Origin: Nakamurella antarctica | Lineage (GTDB): Bacteria; Actinomycetota; Actinomycetes; Mycobacteriales; Nakamurellaceae | Reading direction: 5' to 3' | Assembly: GCF_003860405.1 (NCBI RefSeq) | Contig: NZ_CP034170.1 | Location: forward strand, 2,728,001 to 2,792,000 | DNA length: 64,000 nt | Part shown: one piece after another, positions 19,000 to 28,031 of the stretch | Layout: every line of letters starts with the position of its first letter | Position numbering within the stretch: the stretch's first letter is position 1 | Translations under genes and position numbers: made by a program | Notes under the pieces: generated by a model | The model's input: only the letters and a program-made list of their open reading frames with translations | Databases searched by the model: none | Told to the model about the DNA's origin: nothing

Positions 19000-20217
19000 C
19001 TAGCCAAGTACTTTCAGCAACTCCTGCAATGCCGTAGTTTCAGTCACCGGATTGGGGGTAGTCGAGCGGAATTCGCGCAGCACGGTGTCAATCCGCTTGT
19101 CCACGACGGTCCACTCGGCCTGATCCTTCGCTTTGAGCAAGGACGCCGCAGCGTCCCACTCGAACTCCAGATCAGCGATCCGGGTGGTGGCCCCGGCTTG
19201 ATCGCCGGCGGTGAGCATGGTTAATGAATCTTGGGTGATATCGCGGAACACCGAAAGGTCGCCCAACACTGACACTGGAACCCCAGAGCTGGCCGATTGT
19301 GCTGCTTCCATTGCTCTTTCGTTATTCAGGGTGTTGGTCCGCAGGTAGTACCCCGACGTGCCAGCAATGACGAATAGGCTCACCACCAGCAACGTCTGCC
19401 AGCGACCGCCGCGCTCGACAGTTTCGGTTTCAGGAGCTGCCTGATCGATAGCGGAGACGTCAATCTTTTTGACCGCTAAGTAGGCGACGGTGGCTCCGAT
19501 GGCGGTGAAAAAAATGACGCTCGTCAGGGGCGCTCCGAGGCCCAGGCCGCCGTGCTTGGCCGGTTGGGACAGGTAGTCGCCGATGGCCGCACCCAGCGGT
19601 CTGGTGAGAACGTAGATGATCCAGAACGACAGGATCGAGTGCAATCCAAAACGCCAGGCCACGGCAACAAGAGTGATGATGGACGCCACGATCACACCTG
19701 TCAGGGAGTAGCCCAAACCAAGTTTTTCGGCCAGCAGGTCCCCGGTGGCGGTACCCAGCGCAAAGGTGAAAAGGATTGTGAGCCAATAGAATGCCTCGCG
19801 GCGGGTGGTGAAGATGGAGTGCATCGACAGCGTTCTTTCAGCCCTGTACCAGGCAAAAAATGTCGCCCCGAGCAGTGTCGCAAATATCAGTGTGCTCGTT
19901 TCGAGGGGTAGCCCCGCCTTGTCTGTCAGGTTGTCGGTGACGAGGGTTCCGAAGACACTGACCAGAGCCACCGCCAACCAGTACAGGGCTGGCACATAGC
20001 GACGCGACTTGAATTGCAACACCAGCACGACCGCCAGCAGCAGGCCCATCACCACCGAGGTAGCCGACAGCCCAAGGTTTAAGTTCACATTCAGGTAGTC
20101 CGCGGCGGTCTCACCGACGGTGGTGCAGAGGATCTTGATGATCCAGAAGTACACGGTAATTTCCGGCACTTTGTTTAAACGCTGCAGGGTCGCAGGTTCG
20201 GTAGAAAGACGAGTCAC
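19000..20217 (-). CDS. COG4705-type multi-repeat membrane protein
   Basis: A 405-residue membrane protein of the COG4705 type. Four homologous helix-pair repeats are visible, each with a W-x(5)-L-x(3)-G-x(4)-D-x-L core: near VGETAADYLN, FGTLVTDNLT, LGTATGDLLA and LGAAIGDYLS. A further transmembrane helix (about 298-315) leads to a C-terminal extracytoplasmic or cytosolic domain of about 85 charged, helical residues. GTG start at 20217 with AAAGGAA upstream. Function not established; conserved acidic residues in each repeat suggest a cation path, as an inference. Confidence 0.7.
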   Translation of the reverse strand: MTRLSTEPATLQRLNKVPEITVYFWIIKILCTTVGETAADYLNVNLNLGLSATSVVMGLLLAVVLVLQFKSRRYVPALYWLAVALVSVFGTLVTDNLTDKAGLPLETSTLIFATLLGATFFAWYRAERTLSMHSIFTTRREAFYWLTILFTFALGTATGDLLAEKLGLGYSLTGVIVASIITLVAVAWRFGLHSILSFWIIYVLTRPLGAAIGDYLSQPAKHGGLGLGAPLTSVIFFTAIGATVAYLAVKKIDVSAIDQAAPETETVERGGRWQTLLVVSLFVIAGTSGYYLRTNTLNNERAMEAAQSASSGVPVSVLGDLSVFRDITQDSLTMLTAGDQAGATTRIADLEFEWDAAASLLKAKDQAEWTVVDKRIDTVLREFRSTTPNPVTETTALQELLKVLG

Positions 20218-20487
20218 TGTGTTTGTTCCTTTTCATCGAGATGACGGCGACCCGCCAAGGCACACCGCTGGTGCAGATGCCCCATGCCGCACGGAGGGTG
20301 AGGTTATCCAGGGCAAGCTGAGATTTTGCTGAGTACGCGCTGCCAGGTTCGCGGTGCAGGGCTGCGAAAAACTCCCGCAGCGAGGCAGGAGCATGATGGG
20401 AATAACGCTCGTGCCTCCGGGTCCAACGGACTTGGGGCTTGTCGCGCGGCCCTTATCTGCCGCCCTTTTCGAACCTGGAGTGAAGCT

Positions 20488-21726
20488 ATGGAATCTGACA
20501 AGGTATTTGTCGTCATCGGCGGCGGCGAAGCTGGTGGCAAGGCCGTTCAAACCCTGCGCGAAGAGGGATTCGGCGGGAAAATAGTGCTGGTCGCTGCTGA
20601 GGACCGCCTCCCCTACGAGCGGCCGCCGCTGTCAAAGTCCTATCTTCAGGGTGAGCCGTACAAGTCCGAAGGGTCGCTCCAGGACGAGCAGTGGTACCAA
20701 GACCACGACATTGACCTTCGGCTGGGTTGCCGCGCGGTGTCCGTGAACAGGGCAGACCACGAGGTGCAGCTTGATGACGGGACGAGGCTGGCCTACGACA
20801 AACTTCTTATTGCCACCGGTGCGCAGCCTCGCACCCTTGACGTTCCTGGCGCAGACCTTGCTGGCGTGCACTATCTGCGCACGATGAAAGATGCTGATGC
20901 ACTTGGTAATTCGCTGGAATCAAAGCCGCGAGTCGTCATCGTCGGTGCTGGCTGGATCGGCCTCGAAGTAGCCGCCGTCGCCCGCCAGCGGGGCTGCGAC
21001 GTCACCGTCATCGAACCGAATGACATCCCGCTGCAGGCATCCATGGGGTCTCGGATCGGCAAGTTTTTTGCGCAGGTGCACCGCGAGCACGGGGTCAGCT
21101 TCAGCTTCGGCCAGGGCGTCACGGCCTTCACAGGAACCAGCACGGTGGCTGCGGTCGTGACCGAGGACGGTACTGAAACTCCTGCACACGTAGTGGTTGT
21201 CGGGGTCGGAGTGCGCCCAGACGTCGCCCTGGTCGATGCTGATCTGCTCGCAGACGACGGCGGCGTGCTGGTCGATGAGCAGATGCGGACCGCGGACCCG
21301 GACGTTTTTGCCGCTGGTGACATCGCCAGCGTCGACAATGCGCTGTACGGCCACCGAATCCGAGTCGAACACTGGGCCAACGCGTTGATGGGCGGCAAGA
21401 TTGCTGCCCAGTCGATGCTGGGACGCGATTCCGAGTTCGACCCTGCACCGTTCTTCTTCACCGACCAGTACGACCTCGGGATGGAATACGCCGGATGGGT
21501 CGACGCTCAGGCCGCGGGCGACCCCGTCATCCGCGGCGATATGGACGCGTCCAGCTTCCACGCATTCTGGCTCACCGACGGCGTCGTGGTGGCAGGCATG
21601 CATGTGAACAGCTGGGACGAGGGCATCGCGCCGGTGCAGAAGCTGATCCGCGGCAAGGTCCGGGTCGACCCCACTCGACTTGCGGACACGTCGGTGCCGC
21701 TTTCCGACCTGATCCCGAAAGACTGA
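20488..21726 (+). CDS. NAD(P)H:ferredoxin reductase-like FAD oxidoreductase
   Basis: A 412-residue flavoprotein of the rhodocoxin/putidaredoxin reductase family: FAD-binding GGGEAGGKA at the N-terminus, the PYERPPLSKSYL motif, a NAD-binding GAGWIGLEVAA in the middle, and the second FAD motif VFAAGDIASV. The C-terminal reductase domain ends near 412. ATG at 20488 with GGAG upstream is chosen over longer readings. No ferredoxin or P450 gene is adjacent, so the electron acceptor is unknown. Confidence 0.88.
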   Translation: MESDKVFVVIGGGEAGGKAVQTLREEGFGGKIVLVAAEDRLPYERPPLSKSYLQGEPYKSEGSLQDEQWYQDHDIDLRLGCRAVSVNRADHEVQLDDGTRLAYDKLLIATGAQPRTLDVPGADLAGVHYLRTMKDADALGNSLESKPRVVIVGAGWIGLEVAAVARQRGCDVTVIEPNDIPLQASMGSRIGKFFAQVHREHGVSFSFGQGVTAFTGTSTVAAVVTEDGTETPAHVVVVGVGVRPDVALVDADLLADDGGVLVDEQMRTADPDVFAAGDIASVDNALYGHRIRVEHWANALMGGKIAAQSMLGRDSEFDPAPFFFTDQYDLGMEYAGWVDAQAAGDPVIRGDMDASSFHAFWLTDGVVVAGMHVNSWDEGIAPVQKLIRGKVRVDPTRLADTSVPLSDLIPKD

Positions 21727-21759
21727 CAGCTGCAACGGGTCCCTGACGGCGCAAATCCC

Positions 21760-22905
21760 TTAGTGCGACGGGACTCTGCGTGATGCCCCAGCGTCATGCG
21801 GTCGCTGGGGCAAAATCAGCGTCCGAGCAAGATGCACCAGCATGGCGCCGAACGTCAGCGTCCACACGCCGAGGGCGATCCAACTCTCGCCAGCCCCGAT
21901 CGCCTTCACGATGGGAAGGTGGTCGGCCTGGCCGAGAAAATATCCGCCCACGCCGTACATACCGAGCGGGAACACCACGCTCCACAGGGCCGCCTCGTAC
22001 CTGAGCGGAATGCGGTGGACCAGGTGCCGCCAGATCCCGGCTGCGAGAAGCGGTGGGATCAGCCATGTTCCGAACGCCCAGAAGAGGACAGAGACACCGG
22101 CCACGAGGCCACGGGTGGCGGACACGATCGGGGCATCGGCCATCTGCACGATGCGCGCTCCGGCGACCACGGTGATCGCGGTGGCGCCCATCGACACCCA
22201 ATAGGGCGGGGTCAGGTCGGCCGGACGCAGGTCGTACAGCAGCATCCGCGCGGCCACAAAGATCGCTGCTGCCGCGTACAGGAAGGTGCCGACCGACCAG
22301 GAGAATACTGCTAACAAGGCGATCTCGCTCCGCCCTAGGGCAACGGACGGTTCCAGGGTCGCGGCCAACACTGCAATTGATTGGCTGGCTACCACCCAGA
22401 TAAACCACGTGCCGTTGGCATGCTGCAGCATGGGTCGGCGCGGGTTGGACAGCAAGGCGGTCCACGGCACGACGTAGCCGAGAATGAGCCACGAAACGGC
22501 GCCCACTCCCAGCAGCATCAGGGCGGATCTGTGGTGTTGATCGATCGCCAGCCGCGCGCCCAGCACATCGGTCGCTGCCACGAAAGTGAAGAACCCGAAC
22601 GCTCGGGTCGGGTCTGCGACGTCGGCGCGCACTGCGGCCGCAAAAGCAGCGAGTCGCCAACCGTACGCTGCCACCAGTACGACATATTCGATACCGGTCA
22701 GCCAGAGTAGCGCGACCGAGAGCGGTTGCACGCCATGGTCGACCATCGCGATAGACACGATTCCGGTTGCCATCACCAGCGCAAAGTATCCCGGGCTGAG
22801 GGTTTCTACAGCCGCCCGAACTCTGCCACCAGGTGCGGTCTCCGCGGGGGTGGGATTTCTCGCGCTCAGCACGATGCGGCCTCGAAAACGTGCAACCGGC
22901 CACAC
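21760..22905 (-). CDS. TDT-family transporter (TehA/SLAC1-like)
   Basis: A 381-residue membrane protein with about ten hydrophobic helices and the family opening LSPGYFALVMATGIVS and PPLLAAGIWRH. The tellurite-resistance/dicarboxylate transporter family includes TehA and Mae1. The substrate here (organic acid, sulfite or anion) cannot be told. The N-terminal 20 residues are poorly conserved and a GTG start about 33 bases in is possible. It follows ndh on the same strand. Confidence 0.82.
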   Translation of the reverse strand: MWPVARFRGRIVLSARNPTPAETAPGGRVRAAVETLSPGYFALVMATGIVSIAMVDHGVQPLSVALLWLTGIEYVVLVAAYGWRLAAFAAAVRADVADPTRAFGFFTFVAATDVLGARLAIDQHHRSALMLLGVGAVSWLILGYVVPWTALLSNPRRPMLQHANGTWFIWVVASQSIAVLAATLEPSVALGRSEIALLAVFSWSVGTFLYAAAAIFVAARMLLYDLRPADLTPPYWVSMGATAITVVAGARIVQMADAPIVSATRGLVAGVSVLFWAFGTWLIPPLLAAGIWRHLVHRIPLRYEAALWSVVFPLGMYGVGGYFLGQADHLPIVKAIGAGESWIALGVWTLTFGAMLVHLARTLILPQRPHDAGASRRVPSH

Positions 22906-22941
22906 TGTGGCTGGAGCGCAGATTCGCCTGCCGGGGGGCGT

Positions 22942-24294
22942 CTACCGCCCATCGAGACCGCTGGTGCGCGTGCGGTCCAACGTGATCTTCGGCGTCTCGC
23001 CCACAATCGCATTGTGGCTGCGGTGCCAGAAGAGGTACTTCGCACTCAGGTTGAGCATCGTGGCAAAACGATTGCGGTTGCCCAGGAGCGAGAAAACGTG
23101 CACGACGATCCAGATGATCCAGGCGGGGAAACCCGTCAGGTTGGGGAGTCCCTTCACCTGGGCCACCGCCGCATTACGTCCGATCGTCGCGAGCGTGCCC
23201 TTGTCGCGGTAGCGGAACGGCGTGGTTTCTGTTCCGGACAGCGCCGCCTTTACTTGGTTCGCGACATAGGCCCCGCCCTGTTGAGCGGGCTGCGCGAGTT
23301 GCGGCAACGCCCTGTCGCCTGGTTCGACCGCAATATCACCCACTGCAAACACGCCGTCGAGTCCATTGACCCGCAAATGGTCGTCGATGACGATGCGCCC
23401 ACCCCGACCCTGCGGAAGATTCCACTGTGCCACCTGTTCATGCACCGTGACTCCACTGGCCCAGATGACGATGTCGGCGGGCAACTCCACCTCACCTGCT
23501 CCTTTCGCATCCCCGAGGATCACGCTGCGCGGGCGCACTTCCTTCACCGAGGTGGACATCCGCAGGTCCACGCCACGTTTTTCGAGCGAGGCATACGCGT
23601 AGTCCCGCAGCTTCGGATCGAACGGCTTGATCAGTACAGGTTCTCGCTCGATCAAGGTGATATGCACCCGTCCGGGGGAGATCTCGGGGTAGTTGACGGG
23701 CAAGTCGTTGTTACGCATCTCGGCCAACGTCCCCGCTGTCTCCACCCCGGTGGCGCCGCCGCCGACCACCACCACCCGCAGGTCGCGGTCCCGTCCATTG
23801 ACCACTGCCTCTTCAAGTTCGGCAAACACCTTGTCGCGCAGGGCAAGCGCTTGCGACCGGAGGTAGAGCGGCATCGAGATCTCTGCGGCCCCGGGGATAC
23901 CGAAAAAATTCGCCGTGACACCGGCCGCAATGATCAGGAAGTCGTAGCCAACTACTTGGCCACCGTCGAGGGCAATCGTCTTAGCCTCGTGATCCATGCT
24001 GACGACGGTGCCCTTCAGGAACTCAACGTTGTCTTGGTGGGCGCGGATTGACCGCAGAAACCACGTGATGTCTCCCGGGTTCAAAGTCGCGGTGGCCACC
24101 TGATAGAGGAGAGGCTGAAACGTGTTGTAGGTATGGCGATCGATCAGCGTGATGTCGACGTCTGCGCCGCGTAATCCGTGCACCGCAGCCAGCCCGCCGA
24201 AACCGCCGCCGACGACAACAACGTGTGGGCGGGCACGCTTCTCGGGAGTGACATCAGGATTGCTCTTATCGGCTCCGTCAGCTGAGACTCTCAT
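22942..24294 (-). CDS. ndh: Type II NADH dehydrogenase (NDH-2)
   Basis: A 450-residue membrane-associated flavoprotein that passes electrons from NADH to quinone without pumping protons. Seen are the FAD motif GGGFGGLAAVHGL, the NADH motif VVGGGATGVETAG, FAVGDIA and the quinone-site motif AQPAQQGG. The C-terminal hydrophobic/amphipathic segment (FPAWIIWIVVHVFSLLG) is the membrane anchor usual for this family. ATG start at 24294. The three pyruvate-type dehydrogenase genes, which produce NADH, lie directly upstream on the same strand. Confidence 0.92.
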   Translation of the reverse strand: MRVSADGADKSNPDVTPEKRARPHVVVVGGGFGGLAAVHGLRGADVDITLIDRHTYNTFQPLLYQVATATLNPGDITWFLRSIRAHQDNVEFLKGTVVSMDHEAKTIALDGGQVVGYDFLIIAAGVTANFFGIPGAAEISMPLYLRSQALALRDKVFAELEEAVVNGRDRDLRVVVVGGGATGVETAGTLAEMRNNDLPVNYPEISPGRVHITLIEREPVLIKPFDPKLRDYAYASLEKRGVDLRMSTSVKEVRPRSVILGDAKGAGEVELPADIVIWASGVTVHEQVAQWNLPQGRGGRIVIDDHLRVNGLDGVFAVGDIAVEPGDRALPQLAQPAQQGGAYVANQVKAALSGTETTPFRYRDKGTLATIGRNAAVAQVKGLPNLTGFPAWIIWIVVHVFSLLGNRNRFATMLNLSAKYLFWHRSHNAIVGETPKITLDRTRTSGLDGR

Positions 24295-24355
24295 GTCACT
24301 TCATCACCTTTCGAAATGTCGTGCATCCGCGACAACCGTTGCTAACAGAAAGTGT

Positions 24356-25714
24356 TCACACGACGATGCGTAGTGGCTCTTCGAGTACGTGCGTCAAGTC
24401 GCGCAGGAACGCCGCAGCCGTGGCGCCGTCCAGAACGCGGTGGTCCACCGTCAGCGTGATCTTCATGGTGGGCACGTTGATGAGTTGCCCGTCACGGAGG
24501 GTTGGTTGCGGGCTAGCCGCGCCCACTGCCAAGATCGCCGCCTCCGGCGGATTGATCACGGCGGTGAACTCGTCGATACCAAACATTCCGAGATTACTGA
24601 TCGTGAATGTACCGCCGCTAAATTCGTCCGGCTTCAGCTTTCCTGCTCGCGCGCGAGCCGCCAACGCCCTTGTCTCGGTGGATATCTCGCTCAGCGTCTT
24701 TCGGTCTGCATCAGTGACGACGGGAACCATTAAGCCGTCTTCGATTGCCACCGCGAAGCCAACATTGATCCGCCCGTGCCGCACAATGCTGTCCCCTGCC
24801 CAGGATGAGTTGACGTGGGGGTGCGCGCGAATGGTGAGCGCTGCCGCACGCATCAGCAGGTCGTTCACGCTGATTTTCGCCCCTCCGGTTGTGGCTTCGC
24901 CGGTTGTGGCCCCGCCAGCCGCCGCCAACGTCGCGTTGACCTGCGACCGAAACGCGAGCAGTTTCTCCGCGTCCACCACCATAGTGAGCGAGAAGTGCGG
25001 CACCGCTTGGCTTTCGGTGAGCCGCGCGGCCGTGATGCGACGGATGTTGTTCAGCGGAATCCGCTCATCCCCCTCCGTGGTGTGGGGAGTCGGCGCCGGA
25101 GCGGCTCCGCCAACTGAGCTCGTCGGGTGCGCCCGGGTTTGCCCAGGAAATTCAGGGTGCGCAGCGGATTCAGGGTGCGCAGCGGCATGGGCATCTCGAG
25201 CGGCTGCGATGGCATCGGTGATATCCGCGCGCACCACCCTGCCCTCTGGTCCTGTTCCGGTCACGGTCGCCAGGTCGATTCCGTTGTCTCGAGCGACCTT
25301 TCGCGCTAGCGGAGAGGCCCGGAACCTTCCATCCTGAGCGGTCGGCACCGGGGCGGCTGGAGGTTTCAGCGCCGACGTTTGTGCTTGCGCGGGCAGGGGT
25401 TGAGCTAGTTGCACGCTCGGGGGCGAGCTGAGATCAGGCGCCGAAGAGTCGTCTCGCGCCGCAGGCTCGTCGGCGCCACTCCCATCACCCACCAGGGCTA
25501 CCGCCGTCCCGATCGACACCGTGGAGCCCGCCTCTACGAGCAGCCGCTCCAGGACGCCCTCCTCAAACGACTCCAAGTCCATCGTGGCCTTGTCGGTTTC
25601 AATCTCGGCGAGTACATCCCCCTTGTGAACTTGGTCCCCCACCTTTTTCAGCCACCGGCTGAGTACGCCCTCTTCCATCGTGTCGGACAAGCGCGGCATC
25701 ACTATCTCGGCCAT
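24356..25714 (-). CDS. pdhC: 2-oxo acid dehydrogenase E2 (dihydrolipoamide acyltransferase)
   Basis: A 452-residue E2 with one lipoyl domain (lipoylated K42 in ETDKATMD), a Pro/Ala linker, a peripheral-subunit-binding domain (RASPLARKVARDNGIDL to VRADI, about 133-172) and the trimeric catalytic domain with the DHRVLDGATAA active-site motif near the end. It transfers the acyl group to CoA. Single lipoyl domain and E1alpha/E1beta neighbours fit the pyruvate or acetoin/branched-chain type. E3 is not encoded nearby. Confidence 0.9.
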   Translation of the reverse strand: MAEIVMPRLSDTMEEGVLSRWLKKVGDQVHKGDVLAEIETDKATMDLESFEEGVLERLLVEAGSTVSIGTAVALVGDGSGADEPAARDDSSAPDLSSPPSVQLAQPLPAQAQTSALKPPAAPVPTAQDGRFRASPLARKVARDNGIDLATVTGTGPEGRVVRADITDAIAAARDAHAAAHPESAAHPEFPGQTRAHPTSSVGGAAPAPTPHTTEGDERIPLNNIRRITAARLTESQAVPHFSLTMVVDAEKLLAFRSQVNATLAAAGGATTGEATTGGAKISVNDLLMRAAALTIRAHPHVNSSWAGDSIVRHGRINVGFAVAIEDGLMVPVVTDADRKTLSEISTETRALAARARAGKLKPDEFSGGTFTISNLGMFGIDEFTAVINPPEAAILAVGAASPQPTLRDGQLINVPTMKITLTVDHRVLDGATAAAFLRDLTHVLEEPLRIVV

Positions 25715-25723
25715 GGCATTCTC

Positions 25724-26767
25724 CTATCGGGCAAACCGGGTGGCATCGAGGATTTCTCGGATCACCTTGCTCAGCGCCGCTGCATCGGGAAGAGCCGCAC
25801 GTTCGAGTGGTTTGGAGTACGGCAACGGCACCTCAGCGGCCGCGACCCGGCGAACAGCCGCGTCCAAGTAGTCAAAAGCGCCCTCGCCGATGGTTGCCGC
25901 GATCTCGGCGCCGATCCCGTAGGAAAGCCAGTCCTCTTCGAACACGACCGCGCGGCTTGTCTTCCGCACGGACTCGCAGATGGTGTCCCGATCGAGCGGG
26001 CGCAGGCTCCGAAGGTCCACAACCTCCACCGAGACGCCTTCCTCCTCAAGCTTGTGGGCAACCTCGAGGGCAATGACGGTGCCGTGGGAGTAAGAGACGA
26101 CGGTGAGGTCGGTTCCCGGCTTCACCACCGCTGCCTTGCCGATCTCGGCTGCTTCGTCCCCCGCGGGAACCGGGCCTTTCGTGTTGTAGAGGCCGAGGTT
26201 TTCGAGAAAGATCACCGGATCGTCGTCCCGGATGGCCGCGAGTAAGAGGGCCTTGGCATCCGCCGGCGTCGACGGCGCCACCACCTTCAGTCCGGGGATA
26301 TGCGCGTACCAGACCTCGAGGTTCTGCGAATGGGTCGCAGCGAGCTGCTGGCCCCCGCCGCCAGGGGTGCGGATCACCATGGGCACCGAGGCCTGCCCAC
26401 CGAACATGGAGTGGATCTTTGCTGCGTGGTTGACGATTTGATCGACTGCTTTGAGGCTGAAGTTGATCGTCATAATTTCCACCACTGGGCGCATGCCCAG
26501 CATGGCGGCGCCGATGGCTGCGCCGGTGAAACCCTCCTCAGCGATCGGGGTGTCTACCACTCGCTTGGGGCCGAACTCGGCAAGAAGTCCCGCGGTGATC
26601 TTGTACGAGCCTTCGAAGACGCCGATCTCTTCGCCCATGAGGAATACGTCGGGGTCGCGAATCATTTCCGCGCGGAGGGTCTCGTTCAGCGCCTGCCGAT
26701 AGGTGATGATGGGAGCGTTCTGTTCCGCAGCGGGCGCGACCGTCTCTGGAGCGTGATCGTTTGTCAT
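25724..26767 (-). CDS. pdhB: 2-oxo acid dehydrogenase E1 beta subunit
   Basis: A 347-residue E1beta. Family features include ITYRQALNETLRAEM, VDTPIAEEGFTGAAIGAAM, and the C-terminal transketolase domain with VVDLRSLRPLDRDTI. It overlaps the E1alpha stop by 4 bases (ATGA) and ends 9 bases before the E2 start, so the three form an operon. Substrate probably pyruvate; a branched-chain 2-oxo acid cannot be excluded by sequence alone. Confidence 0.9.
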   Translation of the reverse strand: MTNDHAPETVAPAAEQNAPIITYRQALNETLRAEMIRDPDVFLMGEEIGVFEGSYKITAGLLAEFGPKRVVDTPIAEEGFTGAAIGAAMLGMRPVVEIMTINFSLKAVDQIVNHAAKIHSMFGGQASVPMVIRTPGGGGQQLAATHSQNLEVWYAHIPGLKVVAPSTPADAKALLLAAIRDDDPVIFLENLGLYNTKGPVPAGDEAAEIGKAAVVKPGTDLTVVSYSHGTVIALEVAHKLEEEGVSVEVVDLRSLRPLDRDTICESVRKTSRAVVFEEDWLSYGIGAEIAATIGEGAFDYLDAAVRRVAAAEVPLPYSKPLERAALPDAAALSKVIREILDATRFAR

Positions 26768-27870
26768 GACATTTGCCCCGGTCCGGTTTGTGCTGCGAGT
26801 AACGGGTCTCCGGGGAACGCCAGAGGTGCGTTGGCCACCGGCGTCGCATAGGCGTTGTCGAACAGGGCTTTTGGCTCCGGATCCGGGCTTTCCTGCGCGA
26901 ACTTCACCGCCGCGTTTACCCGCTCATCGGCTTCAACATCGATCTCACTTGCCTGCTCCGCGTCGAGAGCGCCGTCTGCGATGAGCTTCGCCCGGAACGC
27001 CGGAACCGGATCCAATCGCTGCGCCTGCTGCGTGTCCGCCTCGCTACGGTAGCGGGCGGGGTCCACGACCGAATGGCCCCGCAACCGATAGCTCATCGCT
27101 TCGATAAGGCCGGGTTCGCGGGTGGTGCGGGCGCGCGTCAATGCTGCTCGGGCCGCGTCGCGCACCGCCACCACATCGTCGCCATCGACGCGGACGCCGT
27201 CGATCCGGTAGGACGCCCCCCGTTTGTACAGGTCCGGTTCGGCGGCGGCGTGCTCCACCGAAGTGCCCATTCCGAGTCGGTTGTTGATGATGACGTAGAC
27301 GATCGGGAGCTTCCACAGACCGGCCAAGTTCAGGGACTCGTGGAATGCACCGATGTTGGTGGTCCCGTCGCCGAGCAAACACATGACGGCCTCGGCATCC
27401 GGCCCGGCTTCCGCGCGCAATTTCAGTGCCAGCGCGGCGCCGGTGGCGGGTGGGATCTGACCGCCGACGATGCCGTAACCACCGAGGGTCCGGCGAACGG
27501 CATCGAACATATGCATTGACCCCCCGCGCCCGCGGGAGACCCCGGTGGACTTGCCGAACAGCTCTGCCATTACCCGCCCCGGTTCCATTCCCCTGGCGAG
27601 GGAGTAGCCGTGGTCGCGGTAGGTCATGAACAGGTAATCCTTCTCGCCCAACGCATCCATCAATCCGACGACTGTCGCTTCCTCACCGAGATTGAGATGG
27701 CAGTAGCCCCCAATTTTTGCTCTGGCATACATTTCGCTGGCCCGCAGTTCGAAGGCCCGGATAAACGACATTTGCCGATAGAAATCGATCAAAACTTCCG
27801 GCGACTCATCGCTCGGCGCTTCCGGCAGGCTGTCTGTGGCACTCGGGCTTGCTGAGGCGGTGTTGGTCAT
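26764..27870 (-). CDS. pdhA: 2-oxo acid dehydrogenase E1 alpha subunit
   Basis: A 368-residue E1alpha. The TPP/Mg motif GDGTTNIGAFHESLN...INN is present, as are RGMEPGRVMAELFGKSTG, RGRGGSMHMFD and the phosphorylation-loop region YRLRGHSVVDPARYR. ATG at 27870 is chosen for its AGGGAGGT ribosome binding site 6 bases upstream; an in-frame ATG at 27924 has none. First gene of the pdhABC operon. Confidence 0.9.
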   Translation of the reverse strand: MTNTASASPSATDSLPEAPSDESPEVLIDFYRQMSFIRAFELRASEMYARAKIGGYCHLNLGEEATVVGLMDALGEKDYLFMTYRDHGYSLARGMEPGRVMAELFGKSTGVSRGRGGSMHMFDAVRRTLGGYGIVGGQIPPATGAALALKLRAEAGPDAEAVMCLLGDGTTNIGAFHESLNLAGLWKLPIVYVIINNRLGMGTSVEHAAAEPDLYKRGASYRIDGVRVDGDDVVAVRDAARAALTRARTTREPGLIEAMSYRLRGHSVVDPARYRSEADTQQAQRLDPVPAFRAKLIADGALDAEQASEIDVEADERVNAAVKFAQESPDPEPKALFDNAYATPVANAPLAFPGDPLLAAQTGPGQMS

Positions 27871-28031
27871 CGCGCACCTCCCTGTGGGTATCGGTGGATT
27901 TGACCCTACGCCCCGCCAATTCACGCAATCGATGACGGTGGTTTCCTTTACACTCAGTCAGCTGCCCGCTTCACTGTGGACATCCAAACTCCGCCATAAA
28001 GGCTACTGTGCAACAAATCTCGCTGAGAGCA

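Noticed and set aside
21785-21811. Hairpin GCCCCAGCG...CGCTGGGGC as a terminator
   Set aside because: It lies inside the 3' coding end of the TDT transporter and has no T tract on either strand.
25724-27870. Firm assignment as branched-chain 2-oxo acid dehydrogenase
   Set aside because: Pyruvate, acetoin and branched-chain types cannot be told apart by motifs alone; no branched-chain or acetoin genes are adjacent.
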